A stretch of DNA of 49,112 nucleotides from an uncultured Lysobacterales bacterium (GTDB lineage: Bacteria > Pseudomonadota > Gammaproteobacteria > Xanthomonadales > Xanthomonadaceae): positions 1 through 49,112 of the forward strand of contig CAMPJI010000010.1 in assembly GCA_946886865.1 (NCBI GenBank), given 5' to 3'. The position numbers and the translations under genes were made by a program. This document shows positions 26,229 through 35,280 of this stretch, piece after piece; the first letter of the stretch is position 1; each line of letters opens with the position of its first letter. Under the pieces are notes generated by a model. It searched no databases, had not been told where the DNA came from, and worked only from the letters and a program-made list of their open reading frames with translations.

Positions 26229-27308
26229 GTGGCAGTGAAGAAACTACTCAAGAAGGCCGCCAAGGCCGTCAAGAAAGCGATCAAGCCGGCCGCAAAGAAG
26301 GCGCCGGCCAAGAAGGCGGCTGCGAAGAAGGCGCCCGCAAAGCCTCTTGCGAAGAAGCCCGCACCGAAGAAGGTGGCGGCCAAGAAGACTGTCGCGAAGA
26401 AAGTGGTCGCGAAGAAGGGGGTCGCCAAGAAGTCCGCGGCCAAAAAGCCGGCGGCCAAGAGCGTCGTGGCGAAGAAGCCGGTGGCCAAGAAGGCCGCGCC
26501 GGTGAAGAAGGCGTCGCCGAAGAAGGCCGCGCCCGCCAAGCCGACCGCCACGAAGGCAGCGGCCAAGAAGGCCGCGCCCTCAAAGGTCGCACCGAAGGCG
26601 GCACCCGCCGCCAAGACCGCCAAGCCGGGCATCGTCAAGAAGCCGGCCGCGCGTCCGGCCACCAAGACCGCTCCGGTCGAGAAGTCCTCCACCCGCGCAG
26701 CCTCGCCGCTGCCGGCCAAGCAGTCCGCATCGGCGGCGTCCGCCAAGACAGCGGCCGCCAAGGCGCCCGTTGCCAAGTCCGTCCCGGTCAAGCGGCCGGT
26801 CGGCAAGGTGGCGGTAGCCGTTGCCGCAAAACCGCAGGCACCTGCGCCGAAAGGCAAGGTGAAAGTCGTGCAGTACAAGACCGACGACGCCACTGGGCGT
26901 CCGATCCTCCCGTCCGGGTACAAGCCCGCGGCGGACGAGGAATACATGAGCCCGTTGCAGCTCGAATACTTCCGCCAGCGTCTGCTCAAGTGGCGGGCCG
27001 ATCTGGTCGAGGAATCCAAGCAGACGATCGAGAACCTCAAGGACGAAGTCCGCGATGTCGGCGACGAAGCCGAGCGCGCGACGCGCGAGACCGAGAACTC
27101 GCTGGAGCTGCGCACCCGCGACCGCTACCGCAAGCTGATCAGCAAGATCGACAGCACGCTCAAGCGCGTGGACAGCGGTGACTACGGGTTCTGTGCCGAC
27201 ACCGGCGAGGAAATTGGCCTGGAGCGGCTGGAAGCGCGCCTGACGGCAGAGCGCACCATCGATGCGCAGGAGCGCTGGGAGCACCTTCAGAAGCAGATGG
27301 GCGACTGA
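26229..27308 (+). CDS. dksA: DksA-family RNA polymerase-binding protein with Lys/Ala/Pro-rich N-terminal tail
   Basis: About 359 residues against 151 in E. coli. The first ~210 residues are lysine, alanine and proline repeats (AKKA, PAKK), like the AlaKPro domain of histone-like proteins. The last ~140 are DksA: the coiled coil with [13 protein letters not shown], then the globular end. At the coiled-coil tip the DxxDxA motif reads D279-E282-A284, so the second Asp is Glu. Of four zinc cysteines only the first remains (Cys322); the others are Thr, Thr and Ala. DksA acts with ppGpp at the secondary channel of RNA polymerase. The GTG start is chosen on position after the promoter and AAGGA; a second GTG is two codons later. 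Confidence 0.88.
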   Translation: MAVKKLLKKAAKAVKKAIKPAAKKAPAKKAAAKKAPAKPLAKKPAPKKVAAKKTVAKKVVAKKGVAKKSAAKKPAAKSVVAKKPVAKKAAPVKKASPKKAAPAKPTATKAAAKKAAPSKVAPKAAPAAKTAKPGIVKKPAARPATKTAPVEKSSTRAASPLPAKQSASAASAKTAAAKAPVAKSVPVKRPVGKVAVAVAAKPQAPAPKGKVKVVQYKTDDATGRPILPSGYKPAADEEYMSPLQLEYFRQRLLKWRADLVEESKQTIENLKDEVRDVGDEAERATRETENSLELRTRDRYRKLISKIDSTLKRVDSGDYGFCADTGEEIGLERLEARLTAERTIDAQERWEHLQKQMGD

Positions 27309-27330
27309 GGTCGCGCATCATGCGTTCCTG

Positions 27331-27364
27331 ACAGACCCCGCCCTGTGCGGGGTCTGTTGTTTTT
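27331..27364 (+). terminator. intrinsic terminator of dksA
   Basis: An 11-bp perfect stem (27331-27341 with 27347-27357, ACAGACCCCGC and complement) with a 5-nt loop, followed by TGTTTTT, 22 nt after the stop. Confidence 0.9.
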
Positions 27365-27523
27365 GACGGTCAGTGGCACACGGCTGGGGCGCGCTGCGCC
27401 GAGGGTGGCCGTCCGGGGGAGGGCAATGCGGGGCCTGTCTCATTGACCTGCGGGCCGGTCGCAGGGCCAGGCACCCAGGTGCACGGGAGGTCGCGCAGCG
27501 CACCGGTTCCCGGTGCCTTGGGT

Positions 27524-28852
27524 TCAATGCAGCTCCCGCAGGTCCAGCCTGCGCAGCCTGGGCGCGAGCCGCGACGTAACGCCGACCACGGCCATCGTCA
27601 TGAACCCGCCGAACACGACGGCCGGCACCAGCCCCAACGCCCGCGCCATCGTTCCGGCATAGAACGCACCCAGTTCATTGGACGAGCCGATGAACAGGCC
27701 GTTGATCGATGAGACACGGCCGCGCATGTCGTCCGGCGTGGCCAACTGCAGAATGGTGGAGCGCAGCACCACCGACACGCCGTCGCACAGCCCCGAGCCG
27801 AGCAGGAACGCGGCCGACAGCCAGAAGTGCGTCGACAGGCCGAAGCCGATGATGCACAGGCCGAAGCCGGCCACGGCGAACAGCAACAGCCGGCCCGCAT
27901 TCCGGGTCGGGGGGCGCCGTGCGAGCCAGAGGCCGACCGTGACCGCACCGAGGGCCGGCATCGCACGCAGGATGCCCAGCCCCTCCGGGCCGTAGTGCAG
28001 GATCTCCTTGATGAAAGCCGGCAGCAGCGACACCGCGCCGCCGAGCAGCACCGCGAACATGTCCAGCGCCAGGGCGCCCAGCAAGATCTGGTGCCCGAAC
28101 ACGAACTGCAGGCCTTCGCGGATGCTCGCGAACACCGGCGCGCGCTGCAGGCGTATCGGCGGCTCGGTCACGCGCAGGGCGCCGACGGCCACGGCCGCGG
28201 CGACGGCCAGGCCGGTGGCGGTGCCATAGGCGATGTCCTTGCCGGCCCACCCGATCAACACGCCGCCGATCGCCGGGCCCAGCACCAGCCCCAGCTGGAA
28301 CACCACGCTGCCCACGCCCGCACCGCGCGCGAACTGGTCGCGCGCCAGCACGCGCGCGAACAGCGCGTTGTAAACCGGACCGAGGAACGCGCGCACGACG
28401 CCGGTCAATGCGATCGCCATGTAGATCGGCCACGTGCGCGGCGCCTCGGCGGTACCCGTCGATATCCAGCCGCACGCCACCGCCACCAGGATGGACGCCG
28501 TCAGCGCCAGGCCCAGGCAGGCCACCAGTCCGAGTTTGCGCCGCGGCAGGTGGTCGACGAGGTAGCCCGCGAACGGCGCGGTGCAGAAGTAGGGCAGCAC
28601 TTCGGCCAGCCCGATCAAACCCAGTGAGAACGGATCGCGCGTCAGTTCGTAGACATGCCAACCGACGGTCACCGCGACGATCTGGTACGACAGGATCGTG
28701 AGGATGCGGTAGCTCAGCAGGCCGATGAAACCGCGGTTGCGCAGCGGGCCCTGCAGCGGCGCTGACGACGCGGCCGATCCCGGCAGTCCGGCTTCGGGCG
28801 GGCCCGCAGGTCCGACCGGCGGGTCCGGAGGCGTGCCCGGAGGCGGGCTCAC
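27524..28852 (-). CDS. MFS exporter (EntS-like, MFS_3 type)
   Basis: 442 residues. After a proline-rich cytosolic N-terminus of about 35 residues come 12 hydrophobic helices. GYLVDHLPRRKLG matches the MFS loop 2-3 motif (GxLxDRxGRR-like). The family (EntS/Bcr-like MFS_3) exports siderophores or drugs; the substrate is not evident. Its GTG start overlaps the sufE stop by four bases (GTGA), so it is coupled to sufE. No siderophore genes are nearby. Confidence 0.78.
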   Translation of the reverse strand: MSPPPGTPPDPPVGPAGPPEAGLPGSAASSAPLQGPLRNRGFIGLLSYRILTILSYQIVAVTVGWHVYELTRDPFSLGLIGLAEVLPYFCTAPFAGYLVDHLPRRKLGLVACLGLALTASILVAVACGWISTGTAEAPRTWPIYMAIALTGVVRAFLGPVYNALFARVLARDQFARGAGVGSVVFQLGLVLGPAIGGVLIGWAGKDIAYGTATGLAVAAAVAVGALRVTEPPIRLQRAPVFASIREGLQFVFGHQILLGALALDMFAVLLGGAVSLLPAFIKEILHYGPEGLGILRAMPALGAVTVGLWLARRPPTRNAGRLLLFAVAGFGLCIIGFGLSTHFWLSAAFLLGSGLCDGVSVVLRSTILQLATPDDMRGRVSSINGLFIGSSNELGAFYAGTMARALGLVPAVVFGGFMTMAVVGVTSRLAPRLRRLDLRELH

Positions 28853-29301
28853 GCGTAGGCCCGGGCCCGCTCGCGGATGAAGGCCAGCAGCGCGGCCAGT
28901 CCGTTGCTGCGCGTCGGCGAGAGGTGCTTGGCCAGGCCGATGTCGGCGATGTAGTCCGCGTCGGTGGCGACGATGTCGGCGGCACTGCGGCCGGAGTACA
29001 CGCGCAACGCGAGGTAGATCAGCCCGGAGACGATCGCGGAATCGCTGATGGCATGGAAATCCAGGCGCTCGGCATCACCCTCGGCGACGATCCAGACCAT
29101 CGATTGGCAGCCGTGCAGACGGTGCTGCTCGGTCTTCCACTCCGCGGGCAGGTCCGGCAGCTTGCGCCCCAGGTCGATCAGGTACTGGTAACGCTCGGCC
29201 CAGTCGCTGAAGAAGGCGAACTCGTCCCGGATCGCGGCCTGCGCCTCGGTCGCGGTGGGTTCGATGGGGAAGGGGCTGGTGGGGGCGGCGGCAGTGTTCA
29301 T
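28849..29301 (-). CDS. sufE: Fe-S cluster assembly sulfur-transfer protein SufE
   Basis: 150 residues with the active-site Cys65 in LHGCQSMVW, and the YQYLIDLGRKLPDLP and SGLIYLALRVYSGRSA segments of the SufE/CsdE family. It accepts persulfide sulfur from a cysteine desulfurase (SufS or CsdA) and passes it to the scaffold. No other suf genes are adjacent, so this may be the stand-alone SufE/CsdE type. The MFS gene follows with a four-base overlap. Confidence 0.92.
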   Translation of the reverse strand: MNTAAAPTSPFPIEPTATEAQAAIRDEFAFFSDWAERYQYLIDLGRKLPDLPAEWKTEQHRLHGCQSMVWIVAEGDAERLDFHAISDSAIVSGLIYLALRVYSGRSAADIVATDADYIADIGLAKHLSPTRSNGLAALLAFIRERARAYA

Positions 29302-29372
29302 TGCGATGCGATTTTACGCGTCGCGCCGGCGGCATGCGCGTCGCAACGCCTCCTTCCTCTGCCTGCCGGGGA

Positions 29373-29428
29373 GGTTGGGAGGGGGTGCTCTGAGCTTGCG
29401 TCAGTCGCGAAGCCCCCTCCCTGGCAAC
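29373..29428. repeat. imperfect inverted repeat between cysS and sufE
   Basis: The arms GGGAGGGGG (29377-29385) and CCCCCTCCC (29413-29421) pair perfectly, and outer GGTT/AACC can extend the stem past a bulge. The gap 29302-29461 has no gene. There is no U-tract after the stem on the minus strand, so I do not call it a terminator; it may be a dispersed palindromic element or an RNA-stability hairpin. Confidence 0.4.
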
Positions 29429-29461
29429 CAGAAGAGGGGACCCCATACGTGCACTTGGAGA

Positions 29462-30829
29462 TCAGGCGCGCTTCCACCGAACGCCCTGTGGCGTGTCCTC
29501 CAGCAGCACGCCCTCGGCGGCGAGCTGCTCGCGGATGGCATCGGCGCGGGCGAAGTCGCGCGACTGCTTGGCGGCGATGCGCTCGTCGATCAGCGCCTGG
29601 ATGCGGGCGTCGTCGTCGCTGTCCGCCCCGCGCGAAAACCACGCGGCCGGATCCTGCTGCAGCAGTCCGAGCGCGAGGCCGGCGCCGAGCAGTTCGGACT
29701 TCAGGCGTGCGCGCGCCTCCAGGGATGTCGCCTTGCGGGCCTCGCCTGCGATCCGCGCGATCTCGGCCAGCGCCTGCGGCGTATTGAGGTCGTCGTCGAG
29801 TGCGGCATCGATGGCAGCCGGGATCACCGCCGCGGCGTCCACGTCCGCGAGGTCGCGCAGGGTGCCGTACAGCCGGTCCAGCGTGCGCACGCTCTGCTCG
29901 ATCAAGCCATCCGACCAGTCCAGCGGCTGGCGGTAGTGCGCCGACAGCAACGCGTAGCGCAACGCTTCGGGCGGATGCGCGCGCACCAGGTCGTGGACCT
30001 TCTCGATGTTGCCCAGCGACTTGCTCATCTTGGCGCCGCCGAAGTTGAGCATGCCGTTGTGCATCCAGAAGCGGGCGAACGGCTTGCCGCCGTGCGCGCA
30101 CTCGCTCTGCGCGATCTCGTTCTCGTGATGCGGGAACTGCAGGTCGACGCCGCCGGCATGGATGTCGATGGTCTCGCCCAGGTGCGCGGCGGCCATCGCC
30201 GAGCATTCGATGTGCCAGCCCGGCCGGCCGCGGCCCCACGGCGAGTCCCAGCCGGGCAGGTCGTCAGTCGACGGCTTCCACAGCACGAAGTCGCCGGGGT
30301 CGCGTTTGTAGGGCGCCACGTCCACGCGCGCGCCAGCCAGCATTTCGTCGGTGTCGCGGCGCGACAGCTTGCCGTAGCCGTCGAAGCTGCCGACCGAGAA
30401 CAGCACGTGCCCCTCGGCGGCGTAGGCGTGCTCCGATTCGATAAGGCGCTGGATCATCGCGATGATCTCGCCGATATGCGCGGTGGCTTCGGGCTCCAGG
30501 TCCGGCGGTGCCACGCCCAGTGCGGCCATGTCCTCGCGGTAGGCCCGGGCGAACCGCCCGGTGATGTCGCCGATCGGCACCCCGGCCTCGCGCGCGGCGG
30601 CGTTGATCTTGTCATCGACGTCGGTGATGTTGCGCGCGTACGCCAACGCGCCGAAACGCCGGCGCAGCAGGTCGGCCAGCACGCCGAACACCACCGGGCC
30701 GCGGGCATTGCCGATGTGCACGTAGTTGTAGACCGTCGGGCCGCAGACATACATCGTCGTACGCGCGGGGTCGGCCGGCTGGAACGGTTCGACCCGGCGG
30801 GTCAGGCTGTTGAACAGGTGCAGGCTCAT
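29462..30829 (-). CDS. cysS: cysteinyl-tRNA synthetase
   Basis: 455 residues, near the 461 of E. coli. The class I motifs are VHIGNARG (HIGH) and AKMSKS (KMSKS). Zinc ligands are plausible: Cys in YVCGPTVYN, Cys in HIECSAM, then [10 protein letters not shown]. The ATG at 30829 gives MSLHLFNSL, the standard start; 24 upstream in-frame codons are non-conserved. It is divergent from the hypothetical gene at 30964. Confidence 0.97.
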   Translation of the reverse strand: MSLHLFNSLTRRVEPFQPADPARTTMYVCGPTVYNYVHIGNARGPVVFGVLADLLRRRFGALAYARNITDVDDKINAAAREAGVPIGDITGRFARAYREDMAALGVAPPDLEPEATAHIGEIIAMIQRLIESEHAYAAEGHVLFSVGSFDGYGKLSRRDTDEMLAGARVDVAPYKRDPGDFVLWKPSTDDLPGWDSPWGRGRPGWHIECSAMAAAHLGETIDIHAGGVDLQFPHHENEIAQSECAHGGKPFARFWMHNGMLNFGGAKMSKSLGNIEKVHDLVRAHPPEALRYALLSAHYRQPLDWSDGLIEQSVRTLDRLYGTLRDLADVDAAAVIPAAIDAALDDDLNTPQALAEIARIAGEARKATSLEARARLKSELLGAGLALGLLQQDPAAWFSRGADSDDDARIQALIDERIAAKQSRDFARADAIREQLAAEGVLLEDTPQGVRWKRA

Positions 30830-30929
30830 GGACACGGCGGCGGCGGGACGGCCGGCCATTCTAGCCGCCGATGGCCCCGCATCAGGTGCCATGACAGGCA
30901 CGATTCAGTCCGCAAGCCCCTGTTGCACC

Positions 30930-30935
30930 TACAAT
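30930..30935 (+). promoter_or_regulatory. possible -10 element of the 30964 gene
   Basis: TACAAT lies 28 nt before the ATG in the cysS-30964 divergent region. No convincing -35 hexamer sits at the right distance. Confidence 0.35.
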
Positions 30936-30963
30936 TCCGGGACTTGCCCGAGCCAAGAGCCCG

Positions 30964-31416
30964 ATGCGCCGCCTTCTCCTGACGACCGCCCTGCTGATGT
31001 CCCTTGCCGCCGCGCCGTCGGTGGCCCAGCAGAACACCGTCATCCAGACCGAGAACGTGCGCTACGACTACGCGCACGTGCTGCGCGTGACCCCGGTCTA
31101 CCAGACCCTGACCGCCACGCGGATGGAAGAGCAGTGCGACCAGTCGCCGCGTGCCGATGGCGGCGACCCCTCCCGCCTGTCCCGCGTGGTCGATGCCGTG
31201 CGCGATGCATTGGGTCGCGAGCAGTCCAGCCCCGGCTCCGATCCGGCCTGCCGGTCGGTACCCGTCGAGCGCGAGTTCCGCCGACCCATCGCCTACGACG
31301 TGGACTACGCCTACAAGGGCGCCAAGTACCGCTCGCGCCTGCCCGACGATCCGGGCAACCGCCTGCGGATCCGCGTGTCGGTCACCCCGGCGATCGCAGG
31401 CACCCCCGTCCCCTGA
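30964..31416 (+). CDS. conserved-looking secreted protein of unknown function
   Basis: 150 residues with a clear signal peptide (MRRLLLTTALLMSLAAAPSVAQ). The mature part has YDYAHVLRVTPVYQTL near the N-terminus and ends in YDVDYAYKGAKYRSRLPDDP followed by GNRLRIRVSVTP. This paired pattern resembles the region next to the glycine-zipper in 17-kDa surface-antigen/SlyB-like proteins, where a YxVxYxYxGxxYxTxxPxDPGxRxRVRV motif is common. The glycine-zipper itself is absent. It may be a periplasmic or outer-membrane-associated protein; function unknown. It ends 56 nt before the candidate arginine leader peptide, so read-through transcription into the attenuator is possible. Confidence 0.65.
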   Translation: MRRLLLTTALLMSLAAAPSVAQQNTVIQTENVRYDYAHVLRVTPVYQTLTATRMEEQCDQSPRADGGDPSRLSRVVDAVRDALGREQSSPGSDPACRSVPVEREFRRPIAYDVDYAYKGAKYRSRLPDDPGNRLRIRVSVTPAIAGTPVP

Positions 31417-31472
31417 CCGTCCGCACCGGCGGCTTGCGCGCCCTGCAGTCGCGTGCGAGCATTCGCCCCCTC

Positions 31473-31577
31473 ATGACCCAGACCCGCGCCGACGCCGACG
31501 TCATCACCTCCGCCTGGATGGCGGCGGGCATGACCTCGCGCGCGCGCCGACCGTTGCCCCCCAACCTGGCTGGGTAA
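31473..31577 (+). CDS. candidate arginine leader peptide upstream of argF'
   Basis: A 34-codon frame (ATG 31473, TAA 31575) directly precedes the attenuator. Codons 23, 25 and 26 are arginine (CGC 31539, CGC 31545, CGA 31548), just before the first hairpin arm at 31551; CGA is rare in such genomes. A Pro-Leu-Pro-Pro run follows, and the stop codon lies inside hairpin arm 2. There is no strong ribosome binding site. A weak TTGCGC (31434) with an AT-poor -10 region near 31458 would put the transcript start very close to the ATG, so leaderless translation is possible. Evidence is geometric, not homology-based. Confidence 0.5.
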   Translation: MTQTRADADVITSAWMAAGMTSRARRPLPPNLAG

Positions 31578-31633
31578 CGGCGCTCCACGCGTCCGCGTCG
31601 TACGACGAACCCGGCCTCCGCGCCGGGTTTTTT
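31551..31633 (+). promoter_or_regulatory. candidate ribosome-mediated transcription attenuator of argF'
   Basis: Three mutually exclusive stems can form. Pause hairpin 1:2 pairs CCGTTGCCC (31551-31559) with GGGTAACGG (31572-31580), nine pairs with one G-U. Antiterminator 2:3 pairs GGCTGGGT (31568-31575) with ACCCGGCC (31609-31616), eight pairs with one G-U. Terminator 3:4 pairs AACCCGGC (31608-31615) with GCCGGGTT (31622-31629), then TTTTTT to 31633. A ribosome stalled at Arg codons 31539-31550 would cover arm 1 and allow 2:3; one reaching the stop at 31575 would cover arm 2 and allow termination. A 12-bp palindrome (31596-31607) lies between. The terminator is firm; the switching is inferred. 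Confidence 0.6.
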
Positions 31634-31677
31634 CGTTCCAGGGAAGCCCGGCCATCGCCTCCACCGATGGATTTCCC

Positions 31678-32709
31678 ATGACCTCCACCCCGCGGCTTGC
31701 AACACCCCGGCACTTCCTCAACACCCAGGACTGGTCGCGCCCCGACCTCGATGCGTTGCTGGCCGATGCCGCGCGCTTCAAGCGCGAGAAGCTCGGTGAC
31801 GCGCTGAAAGGCAGGTCCATTGCGCTGGTGTTCTTCAACCCGTCCATGCGCACGCGAACCAGCTTCGAGCTGGGCGCGTTCCAGCTGGGCGGCCACGCGG
31901 TCGTGCTGCAGCCGGGCAAGGACGCGTGGCCGATCGAGTTCGACCTGGGCACTGTGATGGACGGCGACACCGAGGAGCACATCGCCGAAGTGGCGCGCGT
32001 GCTGGGCCGGTACGTCGACCTGATCGGCGTGCGCGCGTTCCCGAAGTTCGTCGACTGGTCGATCGACCGCCAGGACCGCGTGCTGGAGAGCTTCGCGCGC
32101 TACTCGCCGGTGCCGGTGATCAACATGGAGACGATCACCCACCCCTGCCAGGAGCTGGCGCACGCGCTGGCGCTGCAGGAGCACTTCGGCACCACCGACC
32201 TGCGCGGCAGGAAGTACGTGCTGACCTGGACCTACCACCCCAAGCCGCTCAACACCGCGGTGGCCAATTCCGCGCTGACGATCGCCACGCGCCTGGGCAT
32301 GGACGTGACCCTGCTGTGCCCGACGCCGGACTACGTGCTGGACGAGCGCTACATGGGCTGGGCCGAAGCCAACGTCGCCGAGAGCGGCGGCTCGCTGGCC
32401 GTCAGCCACGACATCGAAAGCGCCTATGCCGGGGCCGACGTGGTGTACGCCAAGAGCTGGGGCGCGCTGCCGTACTTCGGCAACTGGGCGCCGGAAAAGC
32501 CCATCCGGGACCGCTACACGCACTTCATCGTGGACGAGGCCAAGATGGCGCTGACCAACGATGCCGTCTTCAGCCATTGCCTGCCGCTGCGACGCAACGT
32601 CAAGGCGACCGACGCGGTGATGAACGCCCCCAGCTGCATCGCCATCGACGAGGCCGAGAACCGCCTGCACGTCCAGAAGGCGGTGATGGCCGCGCTCATC
32701 GGCCGATAG
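31678..32709 (+). CDS. argF': N-acetylornithine carbamoyltransferase
   Basis: 343 residues. It has the transcarbamylase carbamoyl-phosphate motif [22 protein letters not shown] and [13 protein letters not shown]. The sequence is that of the Xanthomonas AOTCase branch rather than ornithine transcarbamylase: GKDAWPIEF (Trp84) and MDGDTEEH, where Glu99 corresponds to the Glu92 that selects acetylornithine over succinylornithine, and Lys309 corresponds to the carboxylated Lys302. It makes N-acetylcitrulline from N-acetylornithine and carbamoyl phosphate. It is first in the arginine cluster, 45 nt after the attenuator terminator. The ribosome binding site is weak. Confidence 0.95.
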   Translation: MTSTPRLATPRHFLNTQDWSRPDLDALLADAARFKREKLGDALKGRSIALVFFNPSMRTRTSFELGAFQLGGHAVVLQPGKDAWPIEFDLGTVMDGDTEEHIAEVARVLGRYVDLIGVRAFPKFVDWSIDRQDRVLESFARYSPVPVINMETITHPCQELAHALALQEHFGTTDLRGRKYVLTWTYHPKPLNTAVANSALTIATRLGMDVTLLCPTPDYVLDERYMGWAEANVAESGGSLAVSHDIESAYAGADVVYAKSWGALPYFGNWAPEKPIRDRYTHFIVDEAKMALTNDAVFSHCLPLRRNVKATDAVMNAPSCIAIDEAENRLHVQKAVMAALIGR

Positions 32710-32770
32710 GCCAACCCCTTCCACGCCGCCCGCAGCCGGGTGGGTGACAACGAATCGAACTGGAAACCCC

Positions 32771-33970
32771 ATGACCACGAACCGCGACATCGTCCTCGCC
32801 TTCTCCGGCGGCCTCGACACCAGCTTCTGCGTGCCCTACCTGCAGGAGCGCGGCTGGAACGTCCACACCGTGTTCGCCGACACCGGCGGCGTGGACGCCG
32901 AGGAACGCGCCTTCATCGAGGGCCGCGCAGCGGAGCTGGGCGTCGCCTCGCACGTCACCGTCGACGGCGGGCCGGCGATCTGGGACGGCTTCGTCAAGCC
33001 CTTCGTATGGGCGGGCGAGGGCTACCAGGGCCAGTACCCGCTGCTGGTGTCGGACCGTTACCTGATCGTCGAAGCCGCGCTCAAGCGCTGCGCCGAGCTG
33101 GGCACGCGTGCCATCGCCCACGGCTGCACCGGCATGGGCAACGACCAGGTGCGCTTCGACCTGGCGGTGAAGGCGCTGGGCGATTTCGAGATCGTGGCGC
33201 CGATCCGCGAGATCCAGAAGGAACACACCGAGGTCCGCGCGTACGAGCAGAAGTACCTCGAGGACCGGGGGTTCGGCGTACGTGCCAAGCAGCAGGCCTA
33301 CACCATCAACGAGAACCTGCTGGGCCTGACCATGTCGGGCGGCGAGATCGACCGCTGGCAGGCCCCGGGCGAGGGTGCGGCAGGCTGGTGCAAGCCGCGC
33401 AGCGAATGGCCGGCCGAAGCGCTGCGCGTGCGCATCGGCTTCGAGCAGGGCGAGGCGGTGTCGTTGGACGGCGAGCGCATGGCGGGGCACGACCTGCTGG
33501 CGAAACTCAACGGGTTGTTCGCCCAGTACGGCGTCGGTCGCGGCCTGTACACCGGTGACACGACCATCGGCCTGAAGGGTCGGATCATCTTCGAGGCGCC
33601 GGGCCTGGCCGCGCTGCTGGCCGCGCACCGCGCGCTGGAGGAGGCGGTGCTGAGCAAGCTGCAGAACCGCTTCAAGCCCGACGTCGCGCGCAAGTGGGTC
33701 GAGCTGGTCTACGAGGGCTTCTTCCACGATCCGCTGAAGACCGACCTGGAGGCGTTCCTGGCGTCCAGCCAGGCCACCGTCAACGGCGAGGTGGTGCTGG
33801 AGACCCACGGCGGCAGCGTCGGCGCGGTGGCGATCGAGTCGCCCCACATCCTCAACGCCAAGGGCGCGACCTACGCGCAGGCGGCGGACTGGAGCGTGGC
33901 CGAGGCCGAGGGTTTCATCAAGCTGTTCGGGATGAGCAGCACGCTGTGGGCCGAGGTCAACCGCGGTTGA
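32771..33970 (+). CDS. argG: argininosuccinate synthase
   Basis: 399 residues. The ATP-binding PP-loop [10 protein letters not shown] is at the N-terminus, with [15 protein letters not shown] further on. It joins citrulline to aspartate using ATP. I used the ATG at 32771, nine codons inside the longest frame, because the conserved [14 protein letters not shown] starts there; the ribosome binding site is poor. It is 61 nt downstream of argF'. In this pathway its citrulline comes from argE' below, so the gene order does not follow the reaction order. Confidence 0.97.
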   Translation: MTTNRDIVLAFSGGLDTSFCVPYLQERGWNVHTVFADTGGVDAEERAFIEGRAAELGVASHVTVDGGPAIWDGFVKPFVWAGEGYQGQYPLLVSDRYLIVEAALKRCAELGTRAIAHGCTGMGNDQVRFDLAVKALGDFEIVAPIREIQKEHTEVRAYEQKYLEDRGFGVRAKQQAYTINENLLGLTMSGGEIDRWQAPGEGAAGWCKPRSEWPAEALRVRIGFEQGEAVSLDGERMAGHDLLAKLNGLFAQYGVGRGLYTGDTTIGLKGRIIFEAPGLAALLAAHRALEEAVLSKLQNRFKPDVARKWVELVYEGFFHDPLKTDLEAFLASSQATVNGEVVLETHGGSVGAVAIESPHILNAKGATYAQAADWSVAEAEGFIKLFGMSSTLWAEVNRG

Positions 33971-33979
33971 CCCCGACCC

Positions 33980-34178
33980 TGCAGGAGCGGCTTCAGCCGC
34001 GATGGGCACTCACGAGATGGTGTGCATCACGCTGCGTCGCCCTTATCGATATCGCCCGAATGTAGGAGCGACGTAAGTCGCGACCACACCGTCAGACCGA
34101 CCATCCGGTTCGCGACTGACGTCGCTCCTACAACGAACCGAATCTCCAGAATCGATCGCGGCTGAAGCCGCCCCTACA
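33980..34178. repeat. nested inverted REP-like elements, argG-argE' gap
   Basis: Four ~24-bp elements. The outer pair is GCAGGAGCGGCTTCAGCCGC (33981-34000) and its inverse at 34155-34178. The inner pair is TGTAGGAGCGACGTAAGTCG (34061-34080) and its inverse at 34109-34132. Each is itself a short palindrome (GCGGCTTCAGCCGC), and each pair is head-to-head, so the RNA can form long stems. They fill the 223-nt gap 33971-34193, which has no other content. Confidence 0.9.
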
Positions 34179-34193
34179 GGACCCCGTATCGAC

Positions 34194-35279
34194 ATGCTGT
34201 CCGAAACGCTCCGCCACCTCGAGGCCCTCGTGTCCTTCGATACGCGCAACCCGCCGCGCACGATCGGGACGGGCGGCATGTTCGATTACCTGCGCGCGCA
34301 GTTGCCGGGCTTCCGCGTCGAGGTCACCGACCATGGCGACGGCGCGGTGTCGATGCTGGCCGTGCGCGGCGCCCCCCGGCGCGTGTTCAACGTGCACCTG
34401 GATACCGTGCCGGACTCGCCGGCGTGGACCGCAGACCCGCACCGGCTGCGCGTCACCGGGGACCGGGCGGTCGGCCTGGGCGCCTGCGACATCAAGGGCG
34501 CGGCGGCGGGCCTGCTGGCCGCGGCAGCGGACACCACGGGCGACGCCGCGTTCCTGTTCTCCACCGACGAGGAGGCCAACGACGCCCGCTGCATCGCGGC
34601 GTTCCTGGCCAGCGACCACGGCTTCACCGAGGCGGTCGTGGCCGAGCCGACCCGCTGCGAAGCCGTCCTGGCTCACCGCGGCATCAGCTCGGTGCTGATG
34701 CAGTTCCGCGGCGTCGCGGGTCATGCCTCCGGCGCCAATGCGATGCAGGCCAGTGCGCTGCACCAGGCCATGCGTTGGGGCAACCGCGCGCTGGACCTGG
34801 TCGAGGCCGAGTCGCACCAGCGCTTTGGCGGCTTGACCGGCCTGCGTTTCAACATCGGCAAGGTCGACGGCGGCATCAAGGCCAACATGATCGCGCCCAG
34901 CGCGCAGGTGCGCTTCGGGTTCCGCCCGCTGCCCTCCATGTCGATCGACACGCTGCACGAGCGTTTCGGCACCCTGGTCGAGGCAGGCGCGGTGGAGCGT
35001 TACGAGGAAACCTTCCGTGGGCCCTCGCTGCCGTCGGGCGACATCGCCAGCGCCGAGGACCGACGCCTGGAGGCGCGCGACCTGGCCGAGGCGCTCGACC
35101 TGCCGATCGGCAACGCCGTGGATTTCTGGACCGAGGCTTCGCTGTTCTCGGCCGCGGGGCTGACGGCGATCGTCTACGGCCCCGGTGACATCGCGCAGGC
35201 GCATACCGCCGACGAGTGGGTGGCGCTGGAGCAGCTGGAACGCTACGCCAGATCAGTCAAACGCATTCTTGCCGCATGA
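34194..35279 (+). CDS. argE': N-acetyl-L-citrulline deacetylase (ArgE-like M20 peptidase)
   Basis: 361 residues, M20 metallopeptidase family. Metal-site elements: [11 protein letters not shown] (His, Asp), [10 protein letters not shown] (bridging Asp), FSTDEEAND (catalytic Glu) and AHTADEW near the end. In Xanthomonas the equivalent enzyme removes the acetyl group from N-acetylcitrulline rather than N-acetylornithine; adjacency to argF' supports the same role. The start is the ATG at 34194 at the end of the repeat cluster, with no strong ribosome binding site. Confidence 0.93.
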   Translation: MLSETLRHLEALVSFDTRNPPRTIGTGGMFDYLRAQLPGFRVEVTDHGDGAVSMLAVRGAPRRVFNVHLDTVPDSPAWTADPHRLRVTGDRAVGLGACDIKGAAAGLLAAAADTTGDAAFLFSTDEEANDARCIAAFLASDHGFTEAVVAEPTRCEAVLAHRGISSVLMQFRGVAGHASGANAMQASALHQAMRWGNRALDLVEAESHQRFGGLTGLRFNIGKVDGGIKANMIAPSAQVRFGFRPLPSMSIDTLHERFGTLVEAGAVERYEETFRGPSLPSGDIASAEDRRLEARDLAEALDLPIGNAVDFWTEASLFSAAGLTAIVYGPGDIAQAHTADEWVALEQLERYARSVKRILAA

Positions 35280-35280
35280 C

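Noticed and set aside
26229..26860. Repetitive lysine/alanine coding DNA as a tandem repeat array or CRISPR-like structure
   Set aside because: It is an irregular low-complexity protein tail without fixed repeat length or spacers.
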